Below, in pieces: positions 1-7,763 of a stretch of 64,000 bases of DNA (within the stretch, counting starts at the first letter, position 1; each line of letters starts with the position of its first letter). The stretch is from Rossellomorea aquimaris (GTDB taxonomy: Bacteria; Bacillota; Bacilli; Bacillales; Bacillaceae_B), in contig NZ_CP141595.1 in NCBI RefSeq assembly GCF_035590735.1, forward strand, positions 3,195,001 to 3,259,000. Direction: 5' to 3'. The position numbers and the translations under genes were made by a program. The notes under the pieces are model-generated. The model searched no databases. It was given only the letters and a program-made list of their open reading frames with translations, and was not told the origin of the DNA.

Positions 1-945
1 TTGTGTGTTTTCAACCTGGTCTTTTAACTCTTCTTCAAGGATTGCATCGGCAAACATCCCTGCCGTGTAGTATGCATACACCGAAGCGATTGCTTTCGGT
101 TCCTCCTCTAGTGTAAAAGGATAGAGAAGGAAGGTATGCCTTTTCAGTAATTCTTGAGCGTGCTGAAATAGCGTAGGGTTCGTTTGGGCCAGAAGATCGT
201 CCAATGAGTCTGTGACCATCTTAAAGAAATCAGACTCGAACACATCTGCCAAAGCAGCAGGAGACACCTGCTCCTCCACCCCGAACTTCGCTACCTCTAC
301 TTCTTTATCCATTCCATGTTCCCTTAAAACATTTAAAATCATCGTTTGCAGAAATGGATGGGCGCCTGAATCCTTTAAAACCGCTTGCAACTCCCCGATG
401 AACGGTTGAATGTTACGTTGAACCAGCTGTGCCACAATCAACGTCTGTTCCTCCAAGCTCTTCCCGGATAAGATCGACGATTGATCCTCTTCTGATGCTT
501 CTTCTTCAGGAATTGACGCTTTTCCGTTCACTACTTTTTCACTGAATTGGAGAAGCTTCTTGAAATGTTCCTCCTTTTCAAAGGGCACTTCTTTTTCATC
601 AAACAGGGCATTGATCGTGTCGACCACTTCCCTGTGCTGATGAAGCTGGATGAGAATCATCAAATACATATCAACGACTTCAAAGTAGTCCCCGATCCCT
701 TCAAGGAGCATCTCTTTACATATGTATCTGGCTTTATCGTACTGCTTGCTTTCATAAAGAGATAGTACGAGTGCAGTATTAATATCGGGATTATCAGGTT
801 CTAATTCATAAGCTTGCGTGAGCAACTGAGAGGATTCATGAACCTCTCCTTTCTCAAGTGCCTGAACACCCTTTTCCAGCAAACGATCCTTCAATCCTGG
901 AAACTGGACAATTTTTCCTTTTCCTTCATGGTTTCCCTTAGTCAT
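1..945 (-). CDS. ysoA: TPR-repeat protein YsoA-like (C-terminus beyond window)
   Basis: Partial: 315 codons are open from ATG at 945 to the window edge with no stop. The N-terminus holds a short basic stretch and then TPR-like helical pairs (roughly residues 20-130: QALEKGEVHESSQLLTQAY, ALVLSLYESKQYDKARYICK). The rest is acidic and helical, with no catalytic motif and no signal peptide, so it is probably cytosolic. Identity rests on the TPR character and on position: in B. subtilis ysoA follows ysnB and precedes tig on the same strand, and the rest of this neighbourhood is collinear. A tRNA with its own terminator separates it from ysnB, so it is probably transcribed separately. The function of the family is not established. 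Confidence 0.75.
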   Translation of the reverse strand, partial: MTKGNHEGKGKIVQFPGLKDRLLEKGVQALEKGEVHESSQLLTQAYELEPDNPDINTALVLSLYESKQYDKARYICKEMLLEGIGDYFEVVDMYLMILIQLHQHREVVDTINALFDEKEVPFEKEEHFKKLLQFSEKVVNGKASIPEEEASEEDQSSILSGKSLEEQTLIVAQLVQRNIQPFIGELQAVLKDSGAHPFLQTMILNVLREHGMDKEVEVAKFGVEEQVSPAALADVFESDFFKMVTDSLDDLLAQTNPTLFQHAQELLKRHTFLLYPFTLEEEPKAIASVYAYYTAGMFADAILEEELKDQVENTQ

Positions 946-1002
946 AAAACGTACCTGCCTATACTTTTTAGTTGCCTTTAGTTTAGCACGATATCTTTTG
1001 GA

Positions 1003-1036
1003 TAACAAAAAAAGCCTACCCTTTATAGGTAAGCTT
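1003..1036 (-). terminator. Rho-independent terminator after tRNA-Arg
   Basis: On the minus strand an AGCTTACC/GGTAGGCT stem is followed by a run of eight T. It lies between the tRNA 3' end and the ysoA start. Confidence 0.75.
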
Positions 1037-1053
1037 TGTGTATGTAGGATTTA

Positions 1054-1130
<77 letters not shown>

Positions 1131-1249
1131 GTGATTTGTTTTTTAAGGACAATATTTATTATATTCACATAGCATCAATAAGTCAACAGATTTTCAAAAA
1201 AAGTTTTATTTAATTTTCCGGGATCGTTTTTTCTATCTGGAATAAAGGG

Positions 1250-1275
1250 AGAGAACCCGCCGTGACAGGTTCTCA
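1250..1275 (-). terminator. Weak terminator-like hairpin after ysnB
   Basis: GAGAACC and GGTTCTC form a perfect 7-bp stem just past the ysnB stop. The following minus-strand sequence is T-rich (CTCCCTTTATTCC) but not a clean U-tract. Confidence 0.5.
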
Positions 1276-1283
1276 CAATGATT

Positions 1284-1793
1284 TTACAATTGAAAGGATT
1301 GAGTCAATTCGTCCAGAACTACATGATCATGAGTTAAGTATGTCACCTTTATGTCCTGGTCATTTGAATCTACTAATGCGTAGGTTCGTTCTTTCCTGCC
1401 TCTTGGCAAAAGAATGCTTCCCGGATTCAAGAACAATGTGCCATTTATCAATTCTGCACCAAGTGTGTGTGAATGGCCAAAGAAAACAAATTGCGCTCCA
1501 ACTTCTTCAGCTTTATAACGCAGCTTCATCAGTGACATTTTAATTCCATACAGATGACCGTGCGTCACCATGATTGAACTGCCCTCTACCTTTTCAATAA
1601 GGTCGTCGGGTAGCCTGGCATCCATATCACAGTTTCCCCCCACAACAAGGTAGGGGGATAATGCGGGATCATCTGCACTTAATTCAGAATCTCCGCAGTG
1701 TACCATGGCATCTACGGTAGAATGATATTTCTCCGATAGCTCTAATAGCTCTTCTTTTGAACCGTGACTATCACTTACAACCAATAGTTTCAT
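1284..1793 (-). CDS. ysnB: Metallophosphoesterase, YfcE/MJ0936 family (YsnB)
   Basis: A 169-aa calcineurin-like phosphoesterase with the complete metal-site series: SDSHG near the N-terminus, HCGD, GNCD, THGH and FGHSH. The fold predicts a dinuclear metal phosphodiesterase or phosphatase; the physiological substrate is unknown. A frame with a GTG three codons upstream is open, but ATG at 1793 is preferred because it gives MKLLVVSDSHG, matching the family N-terminus, and follows GGGTGAG. It lies 12 bases after the rdgB stop, in an rph-rdgB-ysnB group conserved in Bacillus, which suggests co-transcription. Family assignment is secure; role is not. Confidence 0.9.
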   Translation of the reverse strand: MKLLVVSDSHGSKEELLELSEKYHSTVDAMVHCGDSELSADDPALSPYLVVGGNCDMDARLPDDLIEKVEGSSIMVTHGHLYGIKMSLMKLRYKAEEVGAQFVFFGHSHTLGAELINGTLFLNPGSILLPRGRKERTYALVDSNDQDIKVTYLTHDHVVLDELTQSFQL

Positions 1794-1805
1794 TCCGCTC
1801 ACCCT

Positions 1806-2402
1806 TTAAATAAAGTCTGAGATTATGTTTTTAAGTTTTTTTAATGCATTTCCACGATGGCTGATTTGACTCTTCTCTTCTTGAGTTAGTTCAGCCAAGG
1901 ATTTTCCAAGAGCAGGAACGTAGAAGATCGGATCGTAGCCAAACCCATTTGTCCCTCTCTTTTCTTGCAGAATCATACCTTCGCATGTTCCTGTAACGGT
2001 GCTTGTTTCCCTATTTGGCCCGGCAATCGCTAAAACACAGTGAAAACGTGCGGTCCGGTCGGATTCTTCAACAGATGCAAGTTCACTTAATACCTTATCC
2101 ATATTCGCCTCGTCACTCTTTTCTTCACCGACATAGCGTGCAGAATACACTCCCGGGCGACCTTCCAGGGCATCGATGGCCAAACCTGAATCATCTGCTA
2201 TCACCAATACCCCTAATTCCCGAGCAACCGTCTCGGCCTTCAATATGGCATTTTCCTCAAATGTTTCACCGGTTTCTTCAACATCCTCAATGTGAGGAAG
2301 GTCTAGTAATGTTTGTACCTCATACCCGTATGGAGCAAACATATGTTGAAACTCTTTTGCTTTTCCCCTGTTTTTCGTGGCTATGATCACTCGTTTTGTC
2401 AT
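1806..2402 (-). CDS. rdgB: dITP/XTP pyrophosphatase (RdgB/HAM1 family)
   Basis: A 198-aa house-cleaning nucleotide pyrophosphatase that removes non-canonical dITP/XTP and so keeps hypoxanthine and xanthine out of DNA. Visible motifs: ATKNRGK (residues 8-14, phosphate binding), ETFEENA (46-52) and ADDSGL (69-74, metal and catalytic aspartates), plus FGYDPIF and SHRGNAL near the C-terminus, which contact the base. Length is normal for the family. It lies 16 bases downstream of rph and just upstream of ysnB, the same order as rph-ysnA-ysnB in B. subtilis. Confidence 0.95.
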   Translation of the reverse strand: MTKRVIIATKNRGKAKEFQHMFAPYGYEVQTLLDLPHIEDVEETGETFEENAILKAETVARELGVLVIADDSGLAIDALEGRPGVYSARYVGEEKSDEANMDKVLSELASVEESDRTARFHCVLAIAGPNRETSTVTGTCEGMILQEKRGTNGFGYDPIFYVPALGKSLAELTQEEKSQISHRGNALKKLKNIISDFI

Positions 2403-2418
2403 TTACAGTCTCATCCCT

Positions 2419-3156
2419 TTATTGAAATCTTTTTACTATTTCCCCTAATGATTGCTGTTGAATTTGGAATAGCTCGTGGATTCCTTCTTGTCCAAGTTTT
2501 AACAGTTGCTTCAATTGGTCCATCGTAAAGGTTGCTTCTTCCCCTGTTCCCTGCAGCTCTACAAATTCGCCTTCACCCGTCATGATGATGTTCATATCCA
2601 CCAAAGCGCTGCTATCTTCAATATAATTCAAATCAAGAACCGCCCCGTGCTCTTCAACAATCCCCACACTTGTGGCTGCCAAGAAACTTTTCAGTGGAAA
2701 AGAAGATATTTTTTTGCTGTCTTGAAGCTTAGCCACTGCCATTGCCGTGGCAACGAAAGCTCCCGTGATCGAAGCCGTTCTTGTCCCGCCGTCTGCTTGA
2801 ATGACATCACAATCGATCCAGATTGTACGTTCTCCTAACGCGTCCAAATCGACAACAGATCTTAACGCTCTTCCAATAAGACGTTGAATTTCCATTGTTC
2901 TTCCTGAAACCTTCCCTTTAGAAGATTCACGAATGTTTCTTGTTTCCGTTGCTCTTGGCAGCATGGAATATTCAGCCGTGATCCACCCTTTACCACTGTT
3001 TCTCATAAAAGGAGGCACTCGTTCTTCGATGCTGGCATTACAAATGACCTTCGTTTCTCCAACCGTTATTAGGACGGAGCCTTCAGGATGCTTCACATAA
3101 TCTGTCTCGATCTCAATATTCCGCAATTGATTCTTTTCTCTACCATCTGTTCTCAT
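2419..3156 (-). CDS. rph: Ribonuclease PH
   Basis: A 245-aa phosphorolytic 3'-5' exoribonuclease that trims tRNA 3' extensions upstream of CCA. The RNase PH core is intact, including R86 and the phosphate-binding [11 protein letters not shown] (residues 120-130), with the expected RNMEIQRL-type helix ([13 protein letters not shown]). Length matches functional RNase PH, unlike truncated E. coli K-12 rph. It is first in an rph-rdgB-ysnB group and is separated from gerM by a terminator at 3203-3239. Confidence 0.96.
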   Translation of the reverse strand: MRTDGREKNQLRNIEIETDYVKHPEGSVLITVGETKVICNASIEERVPPFMRNSGKGWITAEYSMLPRATETRNIRESSKGKVSGRTMEIQRLIGRALRSVVDLDALGERTIWIDCDVIQADGGTRTASITGAFVATAMAVAKLQDSKKISSFPLKSFLAATSVGIVEEHGAVLDLNYIEDSSALVDMNIIMTGEGEFVELQGTGEEATFTMDQLKQLLKLGQEGIHELFQIQQQSLGEIVKRFQ

Positions 3157-3202
3157 ATCATTACCTCCTGTATTTTCTTACGTTATGTAAAATCGGTCTA
3201 AT

Positions 3203-3239
3203 CAAAAATAGAAGAGGCGGCATTATGCCAACCTCTTTT
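3203..3239 (-). terminator. Terminator after gerM
   Basis: Minus-strand hairpin AAGAGG-TT-GGCAT...ATGCC-GC-CTCTT followed by CTATTTTTGATT. It lies 38 bases after the gerM stop. Confidence 0.75.
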
Positions 3240-3276
3240 CAGGTACTTCTATAATAGTATATCAAAAAATAGTTAT

Positions 3277-4353
3277 TTAAAAACTAATTGAATTCACATT
3301 TTCTGGTCTTGTCACTGGTTCGGTGATGGTTTCGCCGTCTTTAGACACTACCGTTGCTTCACCATTCACTAAAACAGAGACTCCTTTAATTCCTTTTTGT
3401 TCTGTCAAAGAAAGAACGAGAGAATTTAACATATGTTCAGACACCATTTTTTCTTCAAGGCTTCCATAGACCGCTTCGTTAAAGTTCAATGTAACAGTTC
3501 CGTCTTCAAGCTTCGGATCGTCTAATAGTTTGGCACCTGTAAAATCACTTGCAAGTGCAGAGGAATATCCCGGCCCATCAATCAACTCTTTCACAACTGC
3601 AGTGACTTCATCCACTGAATTTGAGCTGACGCGTTTGGTAACAGGAACGTAATACGTTTTATCATCCGTTTGAGACACATAATACACCGTTAATGGTTTC
3701 GTGCTCGTAGGATCCACCACACCGGAAGTATCCACGTTAATACCGACTTTTCTCGTTAATCCTTTTTCATCAATCGGTGTTCCGTTAACAGGCATTTCAG
3801 TCAGTGGATATCCGTTCACACGAAGCTCTACTTTTTCAACTGAATCAAATTGAGTAAGCGTCCACGTGACGGATTGTAGAATTTTCTGCTCATCTTCAGG
3901 CTGGTAGTTATTGAACTCCGGAGAGAAATCGGCAATGGCCGTTCCGTCTTTAATATCGACCGTCACTTGCGTATCCGCCGGAAGCACGGCTCTAAAACCA
4001 TTCGGCAGCACATTTTGAACCGGTCCATTTACGACCAGGTACTCAAGAGCTTGTTTAGCCACACTTTCTTCGCCAGGAAGCGGCAGTGACTGTGAGACAA
4101 CATACCCATTTTTATCGATAAGATAAAGCTCTGTCATGACCGTTTCAGCATTTGCTTCTTCCTTGCTCACTTCTTTTTCTGCGTCTTCTCCTTTAGCCGT
4201 ATCCACTTTCTCCCCTTCTTTTAAGTAGGATAGGTCTTGAGGAGGATCGATTTTCTCTTTATTATCACCGAAACTAAGTAATCCACAACCTGAAAGATAT
4301 ACAGAAGAAGCTAAAACCGTTACAGCAATTGACACCTTTGCTTTTTTTGCCAT
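3277..4353 (-). CDS. gerM: Germination/sporulation lipoprotein GerM
   Basis: A 358-aa lipoprotein. Residues 1-22 form a signal peptide ending in the lipobox L-S-G-C, with lipidated Cys23. A charged linker (EKEVSKEEANAE) is followed by two tandem GerMN domains (about 75-200 and 215-345), each with the pattern 'GTAIADFS' or 'GTVTLNFNEAVYGS'. In B. subtilis GerM is part of the mother-cell/forespore channel complex and is needed for normal sporulation and germination. It sits between racE and rph as in B. subtilis, with terminators on both sides, so it is probably a single-gene unit. Confidence 0.93.
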   Translation of the reverse strand: MAKKAKVSIAVTVLASSVYLSGCGLLSFGDNKEKIDPPQDLSYLKEGEKVDTAKGEDAEKEVSKEEANAETVMTELYLIDKNGYVVSQSLPLPGEESVAKQALEYLVVNGPVQNVLPNGFRAVLPADTQVTVDIKDGTAIADFSPEFNNYQPEDEQKILQSVTWTLTQFDSVEKVELRVNGYPLTEMPVNGTPIDEKGLTRKVGINVDTSGVVDPTSTKPLTVYYVSQTDDKTYYVPVTKRVSSNSVDEVTAVVKELIDGPGYSSALASDFTGAKLLDDPKLEDGTVTLNFNEAVYGSLEEKMVSEHMLNSLVLSLTEQKGIKGVSVLVNGEATVVSKDGETITEPVTRPENVNSISF

Positions 4354-4427
4354 TGGGAAACCTCCTAAAAGACAGTTTGTACTAACATGTATACGAGCCC
4401 GTTCAATAAAATAGACCGAAACTTTTT

Positions 4428-4479
4428 AAAATAAAAAACCATCCGATCACAAGATACTAATCCTGTAATCGAATGGTTT
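4428..4479 (-). terminator. Terminator overlapping the racE stop
   Basis: A long minus-strand stem (AACCATTCGATTACA pairing with TGTGATCGGATGGTT) is followed by TTTTTATTTT. The racE stop codon lies in the apical part, so the coding end doubles as the 5' arm. Confidence 0.8.
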
Positions 4480-5257
4480 CTGCTTTCACTTCTCCAACTG
4501 TCAGCCAATCGGAGGCAATGCGTGAAAAGATGGCCGAGGACCCGGTGTTGAAAAAGCGGTGTTCAGGCTTTTGTACTCCCCTGTACAGGAGATTATAATA
4601 ATCAAGAATCGTACTTACTTCCCGTGCCGTCTCATCTCCAGAGCTTATCACACTGATCTCAGGGCCCATGTAGGCTTTGATCTTAGGCTGTAACAGCGGG
4701 TAGTGTGTGCACCCCAGAATCAGTGTATCAATATCCGTATCTTTAATAGGGCGGAGAGTCTCTTCTACTATTTCATCCGCCATGGAGCTATTGTATTCTC
4801 CACTCTCTACTAAAGGGACAAATTTCGGGCAGGCGAGTGACGTGACATCCAAGCTACCGTGCAGGGAGTGGAGCGCCTCTACATAGGCCCCGCTATTAAT
4901 CGTGCCCACTGTTCCAAGAACACCGATTCTCTTATTATGAGTATGCTTGATCGCCGCTCTGGCCCCAGGGTGAATGACGCCTATAACCGGGATGTCCAAA
5001 TGGGTTTGGATTTCATCCAGCACAACCGCAGTGGCGGTATTACATGCGATGATCAGCATCTTCATATCATATTGCATTAGATATTGGGTCATTTCCCATG
5101 TGAATGTTTTCACTTCTTGAGCTGTTCTGGGTCCGTAGGGACAACGGGCTGTGTCTCCAAGATAGTAAATGGTCTCTTTCGGTAACTGACGCATCACTTC
5201 CCTGGCAACGGTAAGCCCCCCAACCCCAGAATCAATGATGCCAATTGGTTGAATCAC
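4457..5257 (-). CDS. racE: Glutamate racemase
   Basis: A 266-aa cofactor-independent racemase that makes D-glutamate for peptidoglycan and, where present, poly-gamma-glutamate. Both catalytic cysteines are present: ACNTAT (Cys72) and LGCTHYPLL (Cys183). The N-terminal IIDSGVGG loop carries the substrate-contacting Asp-Ser. The GTG start is immediately followed by [10 protein letters not shown], as in RacE. It is ten bases downstream of ysmB and likely co-transcribed with it; a terminator follows directly. Confidence 0.96.
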   Translation of the reverse strand: MIQPIGIIDSGVGGLTVAREVMRQLPKETIYYLGDTARCPYGPRTAQEVKTFTWEMTQYLMQYDMKMLIIACNTATAVVLDEIQTHLDIPVIGVIHPGARAAIKHTHNKRIGVLGTVGTINSGAYVEALHSLHGSLDVTSLACPKFVPLVESGEYNSSMADEIVEETLRPIKDTDIDTLILGCTHYPLLQPKIKAYMGPEISVISSGDETAREVSTILDYYNLLYRGVQKPEHRFFNTGSSAIFSRIASDWLTVGEVKAETIRLQD

Positions 5258-5266
5258 GTTATTCCC

Positions 5267-5722
5267 TCATTCTGGTTTCATTTCTTGATGAAGCTTTGCT
5301 AAATTATCTTTTAATAGTAACACTTCTTGTTCGGAGAAATCCGTCAGGACACTCTGTAAATAATTTTGCCTTTTATTGATGACTTCTTCAATAATTCTTT
5401 CGCCCTCTTTTAGCATATGGATCCTGACGACCCTGCGATCATTTTCATCCTTCACGCGTTCCACCAACTGATTTTTCTCCATTCTATCCACGAGATCGGT
5501 TGTGGTACTGCAGGCAAGGTACATTTTATTCGAAAGATCACCAATGGTCATATCACCGTATTCAAATAACCACTGCAGTGCGATGAATTGCGGCGGAGTG
5601 ATGGTGTACTGACTTAATATTTCCCTTCCTTTTTGCTTAATGATCGATGATATGTAGCGCAAGTCTTTTTCTATATCTGCAACAACTTGTAATTCTCCAA
5701 TGATTTCTTTAGAATTCGTCAT
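5267..5722 (-). CDS. ysmB: MarR-family transcriptional regulator (YsmB)
   Basis: A 151-aa winged-helix regulator. The MarR DNA-binding region is visible at about residues 40-110 (TPPQFIALQWLFEYGDMTIGDLSNKMYLACSTTTDLVDRMEKNQLV, then the wing DENDRRVVRI). It is the ysmB equivalent by position between gerE and racE. The effector and regulon are unknown. A near-perfect palindrome covers its predicted transcription start (5770-5803), which suggests autoregulation. Confidence 0.88.
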   Translation of the reverse strand: MTNSKEIIGELQVVADIEKDLRYISSIIKQKGREILSQYTITPPQFIALQWLFEYGDMTIGDLSNKMYLACSTTTDLVDRMEKNQLVERVKDENDRRVVRIHMLKEGERIIEEVINKRQNYLQSVLTDFSEQEVLLLKDNLAKLHQEMKPE

Positions 5723-5769
5723 GATTACTCTCCTTTTAAAATCAGAAACCGGATATGTACTCCTTATTG

Positions 5770-5816
5770 AAAACGGGAATCGATCACATAAGATTCCTGT
5801 TTTAGCTTCTATTATA
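5770..5816 (-). promoter_or_regulatory. ysmB promoter -10 with palindromic operator candidate
   Basis: A minus-strand TATAAT at 5811-5816 is followed, at the expected +1, by an inverted repeat: AAAACGGGAATC (5770-5781) and GATTCCTGTTTT (5792-5803), 11 of 12 positions symmetric with a 10-base spacer. A clear -35 is missing. The position fits a MarR-type autoregulatory operator, but a leader hairpin is possible. Confidence 0.45.
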
Positions 5817-5918
5817 TAATGGGACCTAAGTGACCTTTCTTTCAGCCTAGACTTCCCCTACTAGCATTTTCGCTCTTTTTTTGTAAAAATTCAAGCCAAG
5901 TTCGCAAATGGTCCAGAA

Positions 5919-5999
5919 CTAAAAGAGACTGACTCTCATTCAAACATTAATAGGTATCCGCGGAAGACCCGTTAATTGTTTGCCATTAGAATCAGTCCC
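5919..5999 (-). terminator. Extended terminator after gerE
   Basis: Minus-strand GGGACTGATTCT and AGAGTCAGTCTC arms enclose a long, partly paired middle (GGCAAAC with GTTTGAATG) and end in TTTTAGTT. It starts six bases past the gerE stop. Confidence 0.7.
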
Positions 6000-6005
6000 T
6001 TACAT

Positions 6006-6230
6006 TTAAAGCTTGAGTTCCCCCATGCGAAGAAGCTCTACAACAGCTTGAGATCGCCCCTTCACTCCAAGCTTTTGCATGGCGTTGGAAATATGATTCC
6101 GAACTGTTTTCTCGCTAATAAATAGATCACTAGCAATTTCTTTAGTTGTTTTGTCTTGAACTAACAGTTCGAATACTTCTTTTTCTCTTTTGGTGAGCAA
6201 CGGTTTGTGTGTAAAATCATTGTCCTTCAA
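6006..6230 (-). CDS. gerE: Spore coat regulator GerE
   Basis: A 74-aa LuxR/FixJ-type helix-turn-helix protein consisting only of the DNA-binding domain. LTKREKEVFELLVQDKTTKEIASDLFISEKTVRNHISNAMQKLGVK spans residues 12-57 and is almost identical to B. subtilis GerE. It is the last mother-cell regulator of sporulation, acting with sigma-K on coat genes. The start is TTG, nine bases after AAGGAGGG. A sigma-K-like -10 lies about 70 bases upstream, and an extended terminator closes the gene. Confidence 0.97.
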   Translation of the reverse strand: MKDNDFTHKPLLTKREKEVFELLVQDKTTKEIASDLFISEKTVRNHISNAMQKLGVKGRSQAVVELLRMGELKL

Positions 6231-6296
6231 TTATGGTAACCCTCCTTGCCTTCGCCAGCTTTAAACCGCGGGGATGGGTATTGTTGGTCGTCAGAA

Positions 6297-6305
6297 TATC
6301 ATATG
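6297..6305 (-). promoter_or_regulatory. Sigma-K-like -10 element for gerE
   Basis: Minus-strand CATATGATA fits the sigma-K -10 pattern CATANNNTA. A possible AC-containing -35 lies about 17 bases upstream. gerE is a sigma-K target in B. subtilis; here the call is by motif only. Confidence 0.45.
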
Positions 6306-6384
6306 TGAAGGGAGGGTTTAGAGTGACATAGAGGAGGAAGTTAAATGAAAAATGGGCAAGGTTTTTATAACACACTACAATGGG

Positions 6385-6846
6385 CTAAGAAACCGCCATT
6401 TTGCAGTCAAGCTTCGCCTTCATTTCTTCCGTCCATGGGACACCTTTTCCAGTCTGTTTTGATATTTGGACCATGGTTCCTCTACCTGTAAAGCAAACCT
6501 CTTCTTTTTCATTCAGACCCATATAGTGTAAATCCACTGAAGATTTCCCCACACTATTCGCCTTTACACAAACCTTCAGCTGTTCGTCGAAGAATACTTG
6601 TTTGACAAAATCACATTGTAAATCTGCAACGACAGGAATCGTATCATGTTCAGGTTTTACCCAGTTTTGCATAAACCCTTTGTGTTTAAAAAATTCGATT
6701 CTAGCTTCTTCGAAATAAGTGAATGGAATTGTATTGTTCATATGTCCAAACATATCAGTCTCTGAAAACCGAACCTTTATATGGATTGAAAACGAAAATT
6801 CTTTTTGCCATGTTTCTATATCTTCAATGTATGTAAAATGTTTCAA
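6385..6846 (-). CDS. ysmA: Acyl-CoA thioesterase, 4HBT hotdog family (YsmA)
   Basis: A 153-aa hotdog-fold protein with the 4-hydroxybenzoyl-CoA thioesterase signature near residues 24-50 (IKVRFSETDMFGHMNNTIPFTYFEEARIEFF). The Asp in SETDMFGHMNN is the usual catalytic residue. It probably hydrolyses an acyl-CoA; the chain length is unknown. It occupies the same place as ysmA in B. subtilis, between gerE and sdhB. A FadR-type operator lies 42 bases upstream of the start (6888-6905), which fits a role in acyl-CoA metabolism. Confidence 0.88.
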   Translation of the reverse strand: MKHFTYIEDIETWQKEFSFSIHIKVRFSETDMFGHMNNTIPFTYFEEARIEFFKHKGFMQNWVKPEHDTIPVVADLQCDFVKQVFFDEQLKVCVKANSVGKSSVDLHYMGLNEKEEVCFTGRGTMVQISKQTGKGVPWTEEMKAKLDCKMAVS

Positions 6847-6887
6847 ATTGGCTCCTCCTTTTGGTAAATGAATTCAGAATAAGAAAA

Positions 6888-6905
6888 TGAATGACGATTC
6901 ATTAT
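6888..6905 (-). promoter_or_regulatory. Predicted FadR operator upstream of ysmA
   Basis: TGAATGACGATTCATTAT resembles the Bacillus FadR box (TGAATGANTANTCATTCA), with one perfect arm and a 5/7 second arm. The same palindrome type occurs at fadR itself (27785-27802). Confidence 0.6.
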
Positions 6906-6949
6906 TTATTATAATCTTTTTCTGAAAAATAAGAAACCTATAAAGGACA

Positions 6950-6981
6950 AAAAAAGCACTCCCCCGAAGGAAAGTGCTTTA
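6950..6981 (-). terminator. Terminator of the sdhCAB operon
   Basis: Minus-strand AAAGCACTTTCC-TTCG-GGGGAGTGCTTT with a UUCG-type loop, followed by seven T. Confidence 0.9.
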
Positions 6982-6992
6982 GATGTTTATAA

Positions 6993-7763
6993 TCAATCAA
7001 CCATGTGGTCGCTTCCGAAGAAGTTTTTAAACATTTGGAAAGTGGTCTCTCTGTTCAGTGCTGCAATCGAAGTCGTTAGAGGAATCCCCTTTGGACATGA
7101 TTGAACACAGTTTTGAGAGTTCCCGCAGTTTGCAAGGCCACCATCGCCCATGATCGATTCAAGACGCTCATCCTGGTTCATGGCACCCGTTGGATGGGCA
7201 TTGAACAAACGGACCTGTGATAATGGAGCAGGACCGATGAAGTCCGATTTACTGTTTACGTTAGGACATGCTTCCAAACAAACACCACATGTCATACATT
7301 TAGATAATTCATACGCCCATTGACGTTTTTTCTCCGGCATACGCGGTCCGGGACCAAGATCGTATGTTCCATCAATCGGAATCCATGCTTTTACTTTCTT
7401 TAAGCTGTCGAACATGCGACTGCGGTCTACCTGCAGGTCACGAACAACAGGGAATGTACGCATAGGCTCCAAGCGGATCGGTTGTTCCAATTGATCAACT
7501 AAAGCGGTACAAGACTGTCTTGGTTTCCCATTGATCACCATTGAACAAGCTCCACATACTTCTTCCAAACAGTTCATATCCCAGTTAATCGGAGTAGTTT
7601 GTTCCCCTTTTGCATTGACCGGATTACGACGGATTTCCATTAGTGCAGAAATAACGTTCATATTCGGACGGTAATCAAGCTCGAACTCTTCTTGGAAAGG
7701 GGCTGTTTCCGGGCCATCTTGACGAGTAATGATAAAACGGACTCTTTTGTTTTCACTCATCAT
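6993..7763 (-). CDS. sdhB: Succinate dehydrogenase iron-sulfur subunit
   Basis: A 256-aa subunit that carries electrons from the flavoprotein to the membrane anchor of complex II. It has the [2Fe-2S] ligands (CLEEVCGAC...C) in the N-terminal ferredoxin domain and two C-terminal clusters (CMTCGVCLEACP and CGNSQNCVQSCPKG). Its sequence is very close to B. subtilis SdhB. The start overlaps the sdhA stop as ATGA. A second ATG follows at once (7760) and may be the true start, as it matches the MSE N-terminus of the homologue. Confidence 0.97.
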   Translation of the reverse strand: MMSENKRVRFIITRQDGPETAPFQEEFELDYRPNMNVISALMEIRRNPVNAKGEQTTPINWDMNCLEEVCGACSMVINGKPRQSCTALVDQLEQPIRLEPMRTFPVVRDLQVDRSRMFDSLKKVKAWIPIDGTYDLGPGPRMPEKKRQWAYELSKCMTCGVCLEACPNVNSKSDFIGPAPLSQVRLFNAHPTGAMNQDERLESIMGDGGLANCGNSQNCVQSCPKGIPLTTSIAALNRETTFQMFKNFFGSDHMVD

